Below are positions 17,263-27,175 of a stretch of 64,000 nt of DNA, piece after piece (the stretch's first letter is position 1; every line of letters begins with the position of its first letter). The DNA comes from CAIXSE01 sp040769125. GTDB taxonomy: Bacteria; Actinomycetota; Thermoleophilia; UBA2241. The translations under genes were made by a program, and so were the position numbers. The stretch spans positions 372,001-436,000 of the forward strand of contig JAXGLO010000001.1 in NCBI GenBank assembly GCA_040769125.1, given 5' to 3'. The notes under the pieces were generated by a model. It searched no databases. It worked only from the letters and a program-made list of their open reading frames with translations, and had not been told where the DNA came from.

Positions 17263-18657
17263 ATGGGCAAGCTCGCCGACAGCCTCGCAGTCCTCGCTGA
17301 GACGGAGTTCCGCAAGCTTTTCATCGGCCAGGCTACCTCGGTCATGGGCGTCATGTTCACCTTCGTCGCCCTCCCGTTCGCGGTGCTCGAGATCGGCGGT
17401 AGCGCTACCGACATCGGCATCGTCGAGGTGGCCAGCCTGGGGCCCATGGCGGTGCTGCTGCTGGTCGGGGGAGTGTGGTCCGACCGCCTTGAGCGTCGCA
17501 AGGTAATGCTCGTCGCCGACTTCGCGCGCACCGCGTTGCAGCTCACGGCGGCGGCCTTGTTGATCAGCGGTGCCGCTGAGATCTGGCACCTGGTGGCGCT
17601 GCAGGTGGGCATGGGCGTCTCCGAGGCGTTCTTCCGCCCGTCGTACACCGGCCTGGTTCCGGATGTGGTGAGCCCTCTTCGCCTGCAGCAGGCGAACGCG
17701 CTTCAGGGTGTGGTGATGAGCGGGTCGGTCACGTTCGGCGCTTTCCTCGCCGGGATGTTTGTGGCGGCTTTCGGCGCAGGGTGGGCGATCGGTATCGACG
17801 GGCTCTCCTACATCGTCAGCGCCGCCTTCCTCTGGCGGCTGCGGCCGGAGGGTTACCGGGGCGGCAGCGAGATGGTTGCCGGCTCGGCTCAAGCGTCGGC
17901 TGGGGAGGCGTCGGCTGGGGAGGCGGCGGCTGGGAAGGCGGCGGCTGGGAAGGCGGCGATGACTGGGGAGGAGGCGCCAGCCGGGGAGGCGGCGGCGGCT
18001 GGCCGCGTGCCGGCAGCGGGCAGGCTCGGCTTTCTGCGTGATCTGGGCGCCGGCTGGCGCGAGTTCACGAGCCATACGTGGCTCTGGGTGATGGTGGTCG
18101 GCATCTCGGTCTTCTTCTTCGCCTTCGAGGGTCCGGCGCAGGTGCTGGGGCCGATCGTCGCGCGCGACGCCTACGACGGGGCGCGCACCTGGGGCTTCAT
18201 CTCGGGGTCGATGGGCATCGGGCAGATCACCGGCGGCCTGCTCAGCCTGCTCTGGCGGCCGCGCCGACCGATGCTCGTTCTCGCCGCCGGTCTGAGCCTC
18301 GCCGCTCTGCCGATGGCGATGCTGGCCATGAAGGCGCCGGTCTGGGCGCTCTACGGCTCCTTCGCCGTGATCGGGGTGGAGTGGGGCCTCTACGATCCTT
18401 TCTGGACGACCTGCATGCAGCGTGAGGTCGCGCCGGCGCTGATTTCGCGCGTCTCCTCCTACGGTTACTTCGGCGCGTTGGCCTTCTACCCGGCGGGGCT
18501 GGCGCTGGCCGGCCCGCTGGCCGACGCGTTCGGTATCTCGACGGTGCTGTGGGTGAGCGTCGGGGTGGCGATACTCGTCAGCGTGTTTGCTCTCGCCTGG
18601 CGGGACGTGCGAGCACCGCATGAGCTGGCGCCGGCGAGACCATCCGGTGACGTCTGA
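17263..18657 (+). CDS. MFS transporter (MFS_3/enterobactin-exporter-like)
   Basis: A 464-residue major facilitator with about 12 helices. The first half contains FRKLFIGQATSVMG and, after helix 2, the loop GGVWSDRLERRKVML typical of motif A. The central cytoplasmic loop (about residues 205-250) is an Ala/Gly/Glu-rich low-complexity segment encoded by imperfect 15-bp tandem repeats near 17893-17960. The second half has the usual six helices. It likely exports a small molecule or drug; the substrate is unknown. It is divergent from the MBL hydrolase. Confidence 0.85.
   Translation: MGKLADSLAVLAETEFRKLFIGQATSVMGVMFTFVALPFAVLEIGGSATDIGIVEVASLGPMAVLLLVGGVWSDRLERRKVMLVADFARTALQLTAAALLISGAAEIWHLVALQVGMGVSEAFFRPSYTGLVPDVVSPLRLQQANALQGVVMSGSVTFGAFLAGMFVAAFGAGWAIGIDGLSYIVSAAFLWRLRPEGYRGGSEMVAGSAQASAGEASAGEAAAGKAAAGKAAMTGEEAPAGEAAAAGRVPAAGRLGFLRDLGAGWREFTSHTWLWVMVVGISVFFFAFEGPAQVLGPIVARDAYDGARTWGFISGSMGIGQITGGLLSLLWRPRRPMLVLAAGLSLAALPMAMLAMKAPVWALYGSFAVIGVEWGLYDPFWTTCMQREVAPALISRVSSYGYFGALAFYPAGLALAGPLADAFGISTVLWVSVGVAILVSVFALAWRDVRAPHELAPARPSGDV
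17893..17960 (+). repeat. In-frame 15-bp imperfect tandem repeat in the MFS loop
   Basis: Units related to GCGTCGGCTGGGGAG and GCGGCTGGGAAGGCG recur four to five times, encoding repeats of Ala-Ser/Ala-Ala-Gly-Glu/Lys in the central loop of the transporter. Length is a multiple of three, so copy changes would keep the frame. Confidence 0.75.
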
Positions 18658-18786
18658 GGCTGCGTCGCCGGGCGCCGGCCGTGCGTGTGGCGGCGCGAGC
18701 ATGGGCGGCATGGCGCCGCAGTCGAAGACGACTCGCCCGCCGTGTGTGGCGGCGCGAGGGATATGCCGGCGGCCTTCGGCGGCGGC

Positions 18787-20610
18787 TCAGAGCGCCTGAC
18801 CAGTCGCCTCCCATTCGGCGTACAGGGAGGCGTAGCGGCCGTCGCCGGCGATGAGCTCGTTGTGCGTGCCGCGCTCGACGATGCGACCGCCGTCGACCAC
18901 GACGATCTCGTCGGCGTGGCGCACGGTGCTCAAGCGGTGCGCCACGATTACGCTGGTCCGGCCGCTGAAGAGCACCTCCATGGCGCGTTCGATGCGGAGC
19001 TCGCTCTCGGCATCGACGCTCGAGGTGGCCTCGTCGAGGATCAGGATGCGCGGGTTGGCGAGCAGGGCCCGCGCGAAGCTCACGAGCTGCCGCTGGCCGG
19101 CGGAGAGCGCGGAGCCGCCCTCCCGCACGTCGGTGTCGTAGCCGTCGGGGAGGGAGGCGATGAAGTCGTGGACGCCTACGATGCGGGCCACTCGCTCGAC
19201 TTCTTCCTTTCCGGCCTCAGGGCGCGCGAAGCGGATGTTGTCCATCACCGAGCCGCTGAAGAGGAAGGCCTCCTGGGGCACCACCGCGAGCTGCTCGCGC
19301 AGTGAGGCCGTGGTCACGGTGCGCAGGTCGCGGTCGTCGATCAGCACGGCGCCCTCGTCGGGGTCGTAGAAGCGGGCGAGCAGCTTGACGATCGTCGACT
19401 TGCCGGCGCCGGTGGCGCCGACGAGCGCGACGGTCTGCCCTGCCGTGATGGTAAGGCTCACGTCGTGGAGCACCGACGCCCCGGGGTCGTAGGCGAACGT
19501 GACGTGCTGCATGGTGACCTCGCCGCGCATGTCCGGGAGGGCGACGGCGTCGGGTGCGTCCTGGAGATCCGGATCGGTGTCGAGCACCGTGTAGATCTTG
19601 CGCACCGCGGCCATCGACGCCTGGAGCGTGTTGTAGAGCTGGCTGAGCTGCTGCAGCGGCTCGAAGAAGCTGTTGAGGTAGCCGATAAAGGCGACGAGCA
19701 CGCCGATCTCAAGGGCGCGGCCGCTCACCAGTGAGCCGCCGTACCAGAGGACGATGACCACGGCGGCCGTCGACATGAATTCCACGAAGGGGAAGTAGAC
19801 GCCGCTCTGCACGACGGTGCGGTAGTTGACGTCGCGGTAGGCGGCGCTGGCTGTGCAGAGCGCCTCGTAGTCGTGTCGCTCGCCGCGAAAGGCGCGCAGC
19901 GCCAGCATGCCCGAGAGCGACTCCTGCAGGTGGGCGCTGACGTCGCCGATCTTGTTGCGCACCAGAGCGTAGGTGCGGGCCGAGCGGGTGCGGAACATCA
20001 GCGTCGCGAGGAGCAGGATCGGCATGATGCTGAGCGTGGCGAGCGCCAGGCGCCAGTCGAGCACGAAGAGGAAGACGATCGCGCCGACGAAGGTGAGCGA
20101 GTTGTTGACCAGCGAGATGACGCCGTCGGTGACGAGCTGGTCGAGGGCATCGATGTCGTTGGTGAGCCGGCTCACGATCCAGCCGGTGCGCTGGCGATTG
20201 AAGAAGTCGAGCGAGAGCTTCTGCAGGTGCGCAAAGAGGTTGTGACGCAGGTCGAAGATAATGCGCTCGCCGACCCAGCTCGTCAGATAGGTCTGCAGGT
20301 AGCTGGCTCCGAGGTTGATGAAGCTGACGGCGACGAAGACCACGAGAACCCACTGGAGGACGCGGAGGTCGTTCTTGCCGATGCCCGCGTCGATCGCGAC
20401 CTTGACGAGGTAGGGTCCGGCGAGGCCGGAGGCTGTGGCGACGAGCATGGCGACGATGCTGAGGAGAGCGCGGCGACGATAGGGGGCGGCGAGGCGCGCC
20501 AGCCGGGCGAGCTCGAGTTCGCGCGCGAGGTGTGCGAACGCGCGCCAGCCGCGGAGATCCTCGAGGCTGGCGCCGGTGCCGTGCGGGCCTGCGTGTCGGG
20601 ATGTGGTCAT
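18787..20610 (-). CDS. ABC exporter half-transporter, second of pair
   Basis: A 607-residue half-transporter: six helices in the N-terminal 330 residues fused to an ABC ATPase. Walker A is GATGAGKSTIVKLL, the signature is LSAGQRQLVSFARALL, Walker B is ILILDEATSSVD, and the H-loop is IVAHRLST. It starts 4 bases before the end of the partner gene at 20607, so the two are cotranslated and probably form a heterodimeric exporter. The canonical DEATSS glutamate is present here but altered in the partner, as in asymmetric exporters. Confidence 0.92.
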   Translation of the reverse strand: MTTSRHAGPHGTGASLEDLRGWRAFAHLARELELARLARLAAPYRRRALLSIVAMLVATASGLAGPYLVKVAIDAGIGKNDLRVLQWVLVVFVAVSFINLGASYLQTYLTSWVGERIIFDLRHNLFAHLQKLSLDFFNRQRTGWIVSRLTNDIDALDQLVTDGVISLVNNSLTFVGAIVFLFVLDWRLALATLSIMPILLLATLMFRTRSARTYALVRNKIGDVSAHLQESLSGMLALRAFRGERHDYEALCTASAAYRDVNYRTVVQSGVYFPFVEFMSTAAVVIVLWYGGSLVSGRALEIGVLVAFIGYLNSFFEPLQQLSQLYNTLQASMAAVRKIYTVLDTDPDLQDAPDAVALPDMRGEVTMQHVTFAYDPGASVLHDVSLTITAGQTVALVGATGAGKSTIVKLLARFYDPDEGAVLIDDRDLRTVTTASLREQLAVVPQEAFLFSGSVMDNIRFARPEAGKEEVERVARIVGVHDFIASLPDGYDTDVREGGSALSAGQRQLVSFARALLANPRILILDEATSSVDAESELRIERAMEVLFSGRTSVIVAHRLSTVRHADEIVVVDGGRIVERGTHNELIAGDGRYASLYAEWEATGQAL

Positions 20611-22499
20611 CGGGCCGGCCCTTCGGCGTCGACGGCAGGCACATCGATCTCCACCACGTCGAGGTTGCAGCGCTCGGCTTCGGCGCGCCCGAACATTCGC
20701 GCGTAGAGCGTATCGTCGGCCATCAGCGCTGCGTGTGTGCCGCGCTCCATCACACGTCCTTTGTCGAGCACTACGATCTCGTCGGCGAGCGAGATGGTCG
20801 ACGGTCGATGCGCGATGATGAACGTCGTGCGTCCGCGCGTGGCTTTCTGCAGGGCGCGGCGGATCTTGAGCTCGGTCTCGGCGTCGACGCTGGAAGTGGC
20901 GTCGTCGAGGATGAGGATGCGCGGGTCCACGATCAGCGCCCGCGCGATGGCGATGCGCTGCCGCTGGCCGCCGCTGAGCGTGAAGCCGCGTTCTCCGATC
21001 ACGGTGGCATAGCCCTCGGGGAGGGCTGCAACGAACTCGTCGACCTGCGCGGCTCGGGCCGCCTCGAGCACCTCCTCGTCGCTCGCCTCCGGCCGCCCGA
21101 GGCGGATGTTCTCGGCGATGCTCGTGCTGAAGAGGAAGGGATCCTGATTGACGATCGCCATGTGGCTTCGCAGGTCGTCGAGCTGCAGGTCGCGCACGTC
21201 CTGACCGTCGACGAGCACGCGGCCTTCGTCAACGTCGTAGAACCGCGGGATCAGGTTGGTGAGCGTGGTCTTGCCGCTGCCGGTGTGGCCGACGAGCGCG
21301 ATGGTGCTGCCGGCCGGCACCTCGAGGGTCACAGAGTCGAGCACCGGCCGGCCGGCGTACGCGAAGGACACGTCGTCGAAGGTGACGGCGCCTACGGGTG
21401 GGGAGGCGGCGGATGAGTCGTCGGCCGACAGGGCGCCGGCGAGAGAGGCGGGCAGGGCGCCGGTCGGAGGGGCGCCGGCGGAGCCTTTACCTCCGGCGCC
21501 CGCCGCCCTCGGCGCCAGCGGCCGCGCGTCCGGCCGTTCGACCATCTCCAGCGGAGCGTCGAGGATCTCGAACACCCGGTTGCCGCTGGCGATGGCGCGC
21601 TGCGCGAGTCCCGCGACCCAGCCGATGATCCGGGCGGGGTAGATGAACATCATCAGGTAGCTGTAGAAGGCCACCAGGGCGCCCAGCGTCATCTGCCCGT
21701 CGACGACCTGCCGTCCACCGAAGTAGAGCAGGACGGCTACCGCCAGGTTGGGGATGAAGGCGATCAGGGGGATGTGGACGGCGCGCATGCGGGCGGCCGC
21801 TACGCTCGCCTCGAAGACCCGGTAGTTGCGCGCGCTGAACCTGGCCACCTCGTCGTCCTCGCGCGCGAAGATCCGCACGATGCGCGAGCCCACGACGTTC
21901 TCTTCAGCCGCCTCGGTGACGTCGGCGATACGCTGCTGTACGTCCTGCAGGATAGGGCGGAGCCGCCGGCTGAAGCGCACGGTCACGACGACCAGCGCCG
22001 GCAGGAAGGCCATCGAGGCCAGGGCGAGCTGCCAGTTGAGCACGAAGAGGAGCACGACGACGGCGACCATCATCACGGCGTTGCTGCTGAAGAAGACGAG
22101 GCCGTAGCCGAGGAACATGCGAACGTTCTGCACGTCGCTCATGGTGCGGCTCATGAGCTGGCCCGTGGGCCAGCGGTCGAAATAGGCGGCCGGCTGGCGC
22201 AGCAGGTGCGACCAGAGGCGGTTGCGCAGGTCGTACTCGATGCCAAGGCTGACCGTGCCGGTCGTCAGGCGCCGGCCGACGGCGACGGCGAAGCGCAGGA
22301 GGGCGACGCCCAGGAGGATCAGCCCGTAGGTTACGAGCAGCCCTGTTCGCCTGTCCAGAAGGGCGTTGTTGATCGTGAGCTCGATGATGCGAGGCGTGAC
22401 AAGGCCAAGGCCCATCTGTGCGAAGGCCAGCGCGAAGCCGGCGATCGTGAGCCACTTGTAGTCGCCGAGCAGCCTGGTGATGCGCCAGAACATCCTCAT
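20607..22499 (-). CDS. ABC exporter half-transporter, first of pair
   Basis: A 630-residue half-transporter with six helices and a C-terminal ATPase. Walker A is GHTGSGKTTLTNLI, the signature LSGGQRQRIAIARAL, but Walker B reads ILILDDATSSVD: the catalytic Glu is replaced by Asp, making this the likely degenerate site of a heterodimer. A Gly/Ala/Pro-rich linker of about 45 residues (near 345-390) sits between the membrane and ATPase domains and is absent from the partner. It overlaps the next gene by 4 bases. Confidence 0.92.
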   Translation of the reverse strand: MRMFWRITRLLGDYKWLTIAGFALAFAQMGLGLVTPRIIELTINNALLDRRTGLLVTYGLILLGVALLRFAVAVGRRLTTGTVSLGIEYDLRNRLWSHLLRQPAAYFDRWPTGQLMSRTMSDVQNVRMFLGYGLVFFSSNAVMMVAVVVLLFVLNWQLALASMAFLPALVVVTVRFSRRLRPILQDVQQRIADVTEAAEENVVGSRIVRIFAREDDEVARFSARNYRVFEASVAAARMRAVHIPLIAFIPNLAVAVLLYFGGRQVVDGQMTLGALVAFYSYLMMFIYPARIIGWVAGLAQRAIASGNRVFEILDAPLEMVERPDARPLAPRAAGAGGKGSAGAPPTGALPASLAGALSADDSSAASPPVGAVTFDDVSFAYAGRPVLDSVTLEVPAGSTIALVGHTGSGKTTLTNLIPRFYDVDEGRVLVDGQDVRDLQLDDLRSHMAIVNQDPFLFSTSIAENIRLGRPEASDEEVLEAARAAQVDEFVAALPEGYATVIGERGFTLSGGQRQRIAIARALIVDPRILILDDATSSVDAETELKIRRALQKATRGRTTFIIAHRPSTISLADEIVVLDKGRVMERGTHAALMADDTLYARMFGRAEAERCNLDVVEIDVPAVDAEGPAR

Positions 22500-22869
22500 C
22501 GGAGGCTAGGATACCCCGCGTGTTGCGCGCGGATGGGGCCGAGCGCGGCGCGCGGATGGGGCGGCGTGTGGCGCGCGGATGGGGCGGTGGACATCGCGCT
22601 GGTCTCGTCCCGCTCGCGAGACATCCCGCCGTACAGGCGTGCGCCCGGAGTCGCCGACGGCGGCCCCCTCAGGTGTCTTGTTAGAGCCGCCGCGCAGGCG
22701 CGCGCCTGGAGTCGCCTCGTCGTGTCGCCCGCCGTCGTGAATCAGGCGTTATCATGGAGGTGTGGAGAGAGGGCGCCGGCCTTGCAGGGGCGCGGCGCCC
22801 CAGTGTGCGATCGGAGGCGACGCTTCGCGTCGCCCGGTGTATGACAGCATCCGCCAGAGAGGAGGGCCC
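22500..22869. other. Intergenic region between ABC operon and nifJ, with 23-bp tandem repeats
   Basis: This divergent gap holds three tandem units of 23 bp, each beginning GCGCGCGGATGGGGC, at 22525, 22548 and 22571. A looser pair of similar segments ending in CTGGAGTCGCC / CCGGAGTCGCC follows near 22645 and 22710. No gene is supported. Promoters for both flanking operons should lie here but none is clear by eye. Confidence 0.7.
22525..22593. repeat. Three-copy 23-bp tandem repeat
   Basis: Three consecutive 23-bp units share the first 15 bases exactly (GCGCGCGGATGGGGC) and diverge in the last 8. They are placed between the divergent ABC transporter and nifJ genes. The function is unknown; slipped-strand expansion is the simplest origin. 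Confidence 0.8.
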
Positions 22870-25800
22870 GTGCAGCATCAGTCAGTGTGTCTCGACGGCA
22901 ACGAGGCCGCCGCGCGTGTCGCCTACGCGCTCAGCGAGGTCATGGCGATTTACCCGATTACGCCGTCCTCACCCATGGGCGAGGTGGCCGCCGATTGGGC
23001 GGCAGCCAGGCGACCCAATCTCTGGGGCACCGTTCCCGAGGTCGTCGAGATGCAGTCCGAGGCCGGCGCCGCCGGGGCGATGCACGGCTCCCTGCAGAAA
23101 GGGGCCTTCACGACGACCTTCACGTCGTCGCAGGGGCTTCTCCTCATGATCCCCAACATGTTCAAGATCGCCGGTGAGCTCACGCCGGCGGTCATGCACG
23201 TGGCGGCGCGTGCGATCGCTACCCATGCCCTCTCGATCTTCGGTGACCACAGCGACGTTATGGCGGCGCGCTCGACGGGCTGGGCGATGCTCGCTGCGGC
23301 CTCGGTGCAGGAGGCGCACGACTTCGCGCTGGTGGCGCACGCGGCGACGCTGCGGGCCCGCGTGCCCATCGTCCATTTCTTCGACGGCTTTCGCACCTCG
23401 CACGAGGTCAACACCATCGAGGCGCTCGGCGACGACGACTTCAGGGCGTTGATCGACGACGCCGGGATCGCGGCTTTTCGCGCGCGCGGCCTCACACCTG
23501 AGGCGCCGGTGCTTCGCGGCACGTCGCAGAACCCCGACGCCTTCTTCCAGGCCCGCGAGGCGGCCAATCCGTACTACCTGGCCACGCCCGGCATCGTCTC
23601 CGCCTGCATGGCGGAGCTGGCCGGTCGCACGGGCCGCCGCTACGACCTCGTCGAGTACGAGGGCGCTCCCGACGCCGAGCGGGTGGTCGTGCTCATGGGC
23701 TCCGGCATCGGCGCCGCTCAGGAGGCGGTAGGGGCGCTCACGGCCGCCGGCGAGAAGGTCGGCCTCCTGAAGGTGCGCCTGTACCGGCCGTTCCCGGGCG
23801 AGCAGCTGGTTCGTGCCCTTCCGCCCACGGTGAAGGCCATCGCCGTGCTCGATCGCTGCAAGGAGCCCGGCGCCCCGGGTGAGCCGCTGTACCTCGACGT
23901 GGTCTCCTCCCTCACCGAGAGCGCGCTCGCGGAGCGGCCGCCGTTCGCGCGTCTGCCGCGAGTCAGCGGTGGTCGCTACGGCCTGTCCTCCAAGGAGTTC
24001 ACGCCCGCCATGGTGGCGGCGGCTCTGCGCGAGCTCGCCGCCGCCGCACCGCGCCGCCATTTCACGCTCGGTATCACTGACGACGTCGGGGGCACGAGCC
24101 TCGAGCCGGAGTCGGGCTTCTGTGTGCGCCGGCCCTCCGCCGAGGTCCAGGCCGTCTTCTACGGCCTTGGCTCTGACGGCACCGTCGGCGCCAACAAGAG
24201 CTCCGTCAAGATCATCGGTGAGCGCGCCGGCCTCCACGCGCAAGGCTACTTCGTCTACGACTCCAAGAAGGCCGGATCCGTCACCGTTTCGCATCTGCGC
24301 TTTGGCCCTGAGCCGATCCGCTCCACCTATCTCATCGAGGACGCCGACTTCGTCGCCTGTCACCAGTTCAACCTGCTCGAGCGCGTGAAGGTTCTCGACT
24401 GCGCCAAGGAGGGTGCCACCTTCCTGCTCAACAGCCCCCATTCTGCCGCCGAGGTCTGGGATCACCTGCCGGCGCGCGTGCGCCGGCAGATCGTCGACAA
24501 GCGCCTGCGCTTCTGGGTCATCGACGCCCATGCGATCGCTCGCGAGGTGGGTCTGGGCAGCCGCATCAACACCGTTATGCAGCCCTGCTTCTTCCAGCTC
24601 TCAGGGGTGCTGCCCATCGATGAGGCGCTGGAGCACATCAAGGCGTCGGTCGAGAAGGCCTACGGGAGGCGCGGCCCGGCCATCGTCGACCGTAACCTGG
24701 CGGCCATCGACAGCTCGCTCGCGGGTCTCACCCGTGTCGAAGTGCCGGAGCAGCCCGGCGGGGACGAGGACGACCATGCAACGGTTCCCGACGACGCGCC
24801 CGAGTTCGTGCGGAATGTCACCGCCCGCCTGATGGCCGGCGAGGGCGACCTGTTGCCTGTGGGCGCCCTCCCTGAGGACGGGACGTTCCCGACGGGGACG
24901 GCGAAGTACGAGAAGCGCTCGATTGCCAGGGAGATCCCCATATGGGATCCGGCGGTGTGCATCCAGTGCGCCCGGTGCTCGATCGTCTGTCCGCACGCCG
25001 CGATCCGCTATAAGGTCTACGACCCAGCGCTCCTGGAAGGGGCGCCCGCGAGCTTCCAGAGCGTGCCCTTCCGCTCCAAGGATCTGCCCGGCTACGCTCT
25101 GACGGTCCAGGTGGCGCCTGACGACTGCACCGGATGCGGCGTCTGCGTCGACGTCTGCCCTGCACGTAGCAAGACCGAGGCGACCCACCGCGCGATCAAT
25201 ATGGAGCCCGTAGCGGAGCATCGCGAGCAGGAGCGCGAGCGCCACGCCTTCTTCGCGGCGATCCCGCTGCTCGACCGCGGCCTCCTTGCGCATGACACTG
25301 TGAAGGGCTCACAGGTCCTCGAGCCCCTCTTCGAGTTCCCGGGCGCCTGCGCCGGTTGCGGCGAGACACCGTACGTCAAGCTTGTCACCCAGCTCTTCGG
25401 CGACCGCATGGTTGTGGCCAACGCAACGGGCTGCTCCTCGATCTACGGAGGCAACCTGCCCACCACGCCGTGGACGGTGAACGGCGCGGGCCGCGGCCCT
25501 GCCTGGAACAACTCGCTGTTCGAGGATGCTGCGGAGTTCGGGCTTGGGATGCGACTCGGGTACGAGGCTGAGCGGGCGCTGGCCACCCGGCTGCTCGAGG
25601 GTCTGGCGCCGCGGGTCGGCTCGGATCTGGCGCGTGAGATCCTTACGGCGACCCAGGAGACCGAGCCCCAGATCCGCGCCCAGCGCGAGCGCATCGGGCG
25701 GCTCCGGGCAATCCTTGGCGAGCTTGCGCCGCACGACGCCGACGCCGCGCATCTGCTGGATCTGGCCGACAGCCTCGAGCGTCAATCCATCTGGATCATC

Positions 25801-26568
25801 GGCGGCGACGGATGGGCCTACGATATCGGCTTCGGCGGTCTCGATCACGTTCTCGCCTCGGGGCGCGATGTCAACATCCTGGTCCTCGACACCGAGGTGT
25901 ACTCGAACACCGGAGGGCAGGCATCCAAGGCCACCTCGCGCGGCGCCGTCGCCAAGTTCGCCGCGGGCGGCAAGTCGACGGTCAAGAAGGACCTCGGAGC
26001 GATGGCGCGCGCCTATGGCGACGTCTACGTCGCCCAGATCGCCCTGGGGGCCAACTACGCCCAGGCCGTCAAGGCGCTCCTCGAGGCCGACGCCTGGCCG
26101 GGGCCGTCTCTGGTGATCGCCTACAGCACCTGTGCCGCGCACGGCGTCGACATGTCCACCTCGATGACGCGAATGAAGGAGGCCGTGCGTTCCGGCTACT
26201 GGTCGCTCTATCGCTACCGGCCTACAGGGAGCTCCACCGGTCAGCCGTTCAAGCTGGATTCCCGCGAGCCGTCCATCCCGCTACGGGCCTTCACGGCGAG
26301 CGAGGCACGCTTCGCGAGTCTCAGCAGAACCGACCCAGCTCGCGCTGAGCGCCTGCTCGGCCTGGCGCAGGCCGACGTCGACGAGCGCTGGCGGTACTAC
26401 CAGCAACTCGCCGAGATCGAGCGGACGCTGCCGGCGGAGGCGGGCGCGTTGCCGGCCACGGGCGAGGCGGAATCGGCTGCCGGCGGGGAAGCCGCAAGCC
26501 CCGAGCCTTCTGCCGCCGCCGGCTCTGCCTCAGCTGCATCCGACCCCGGCAAGGAGAGTGAGCGATGA
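22870..26568 (+). CDS. nifJ: Pyruvate:ferredoxin (flavodoxin) oxidoreductase
   Basis: A 1232-residue single-chain PFOR, which oxidises pyruvate with CoA to acetyl-CoA and CO2 and reduces ferredoxin or flavodoxin. In order: N-terminal domain with YPITPSSPMGE, the gamma-type domain (GTVGANKSSVKII), two [4Fe-4S] motifs (CIQCARCSIVC and CTGCGVCVDVC), the proximal-cluster cysteines in GACAGCGETPY and NATGCSSIYGG, and the thiamine-diphosphate motif GGDGWAYDIGFGG. The GTG at 22870 follows GAGAGGAGGG. The last 45 residues are an Ala/Glu-rich tail not typical of the family. The stop overlaps the ATG of the decayed gene downstream. Confidence 0.97.
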   Translation: MQHQSVCLDGNEAAARVAYALSEVMAIYPITPSSPMGEVAADWAAARRPNLWGTVPEVVEMQSEAGAAGAMHGSLQKGAFTTTFTSSQGLLLMIPNMFKIAGELTPAVMHVAARAIATHALSIFGDHSDVMAARSTGWAMLAAASVQEAHDFALVAHAATLRARVPIVHFFDGFRTSHEVNTIEALGDDDFRALIDDAGIAAFRARGLTPEAPVLRGTSQNPDAFFQAREAANPYYLATPGIVSACMAELAGRTGRRYDLVEYEGAPDAERVVVLMGSGIGAAQEAVGALTAAGEKVGLLKVRLYRPFPGEQLVRALPPTVKAIAVLDRCKEPGAPGEPLYLDVVSSLTESALAERPPFARLPRVSGGRYGLSSKEFTPAMVAAALRELAAAAPRRHFTLGITDDVGGTSLEPESGFCVRRPSAEVQAVFYGLGSDGTVGANKSSVKIIGERAGLHAQGYFVYDSKKAGSVTVSHLRFGPEPIRSTYLIEDADFVACHQFNLLERVKVLDCAKEGATFLLNSPHSAAEVWDHLPARVRRQIVDKRLRFWVIDAHAIAREVGLGSRINTVMQPCFFQLSGVLPIDEALEHIKASVEKAYGRRGPAIVDRNLAAIDSSLAGLTRVEVPEQPGGDEDDHATVPDDAPEFVRNVTARLMAGEGDLLPVGALPEDGTFPTGTAKYEKRSIAREIPIWDPAVCIQCARCSIVCPHAAIRYKVYDPALLEGAPASFQSVPFRSKDLPGYALTVQVAPDDCTGCGVCVDVCPARSKTEATHRAINMEPVAEHREQERERHAFFAAIPLLDRGLLAHDTVKGSQVLEPLFEFPGACAGCGETPYVKLVTQLFGDRMVVANATGCSSIYGGNLPTTPWTVNGAGRGPAWNNSLFEDAAEFGLGMRLGYEAERALATRLLEGLAPRVGSDLAREILTATQETEPQIRAQRERIGRLRAILGELAPHDADAAHLLDLADSLERQSIWIIGGDGWAYDIGFGGLDHVLASGRDVNILVLDTEVYSNTGGQASKATSRGAVAKFAAGGKSTVKKDLGAMARAYGDVYVAQIALGANYAQAVKALLEADAWPGPSLVIAYSTCAAHGVDMSTSMTRMKEAVRSGYWSLYRYRPTGSSTGQPFKLDSREPSIPLRAFTASEARFASLSRTDPARAERLLGLAQADVDERWRYYQQLAEIERTLPAEAGALPATGEAESAAGGEAASPEPSAAAGSASAASDPGKESER

Positions 26569-27175
26569 GCCGTCTTGCCACCTAGCATCTCGGGCTCGAG
26601 CTGCGTGCGCCGCTCGTGGCCTCGGCGAGTCCACTGACGGGCAAGCCGGACGTCGCTCTCCGTACGGAGGAGTCCGCCGCCGCGTCGTCCTCCCGCCGGC
26701 GACGGGGTTTGTGCTGATGAACCGCTTCTGCCGGCCGGATGTCGACCCTGACTCGCGAGAGGTCGTATGAAGCGTTGAGCCGAGCCAGCCATAGGGGCCG
26801 CGCCTCTGTCGTTGCGCTCGGTCGCGATTCTGCGCTCGCAGCTGTCGCCGGCCCGCTCGCTGGCTATCAGCACCGGGGTGCGGTGCGGCGTCGACACCGC
26901 CAGGGCGCTGCTGGCAGGGGCCGACATCGCGATGATGATCGCCCCATCCTGCGCAACGGCCCCGGAGCGCTTCGCCGTCGTCGAGCGTGAGCTCCTGGAG
27001 TGGATGGACGCCTGTGAGCACGAGTGAGCACAAGTCGGTCGACGTGCCGCGCGGCAACGTGAGCTGCGTCGCCAGCGACGGTCTCTCCGGCTTTGAGCGG
27101 GTCAACTACCGGCGCACGCTGCGCTTCCGGACGGCGCCTCAGCATTTCACGCCAGGGGCGTCGTCCGGGGGCTGA
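26565..27175 (+). pseudogene. Decayed dihydroorotate-dehydrogenase-like gene
   Basis: Scattered pieces of one family appear in three frames. The start overlaps the nifJ stop (ATGA) and reads MSRLAT, then an in-frame TAG at codon 7, then HLGLELRAPLVASASPLTG, a typical N-terminus of the dihydroorotate-dehydrogenase-like protein encoded behind nifJ in some actinobacteria. Further on come FCRPDVDPDSREVV (26730s, frame +2), LRSVAILRSQLSPARSL through VVERELLEWMDACEHE (26812-27027, frame +1), and SGFERVNYRRTLRF (frame +2). Most of the central barrel is missing. I infer loss of function through a stop, a large deletion and frameshifts. Confidence 0.78.

Noticed and set aside
17101..18711. 536-codon minus-strand ORF
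   Set aside because: Shadow of the MFS transporter; no motif, His/Arg-rich.
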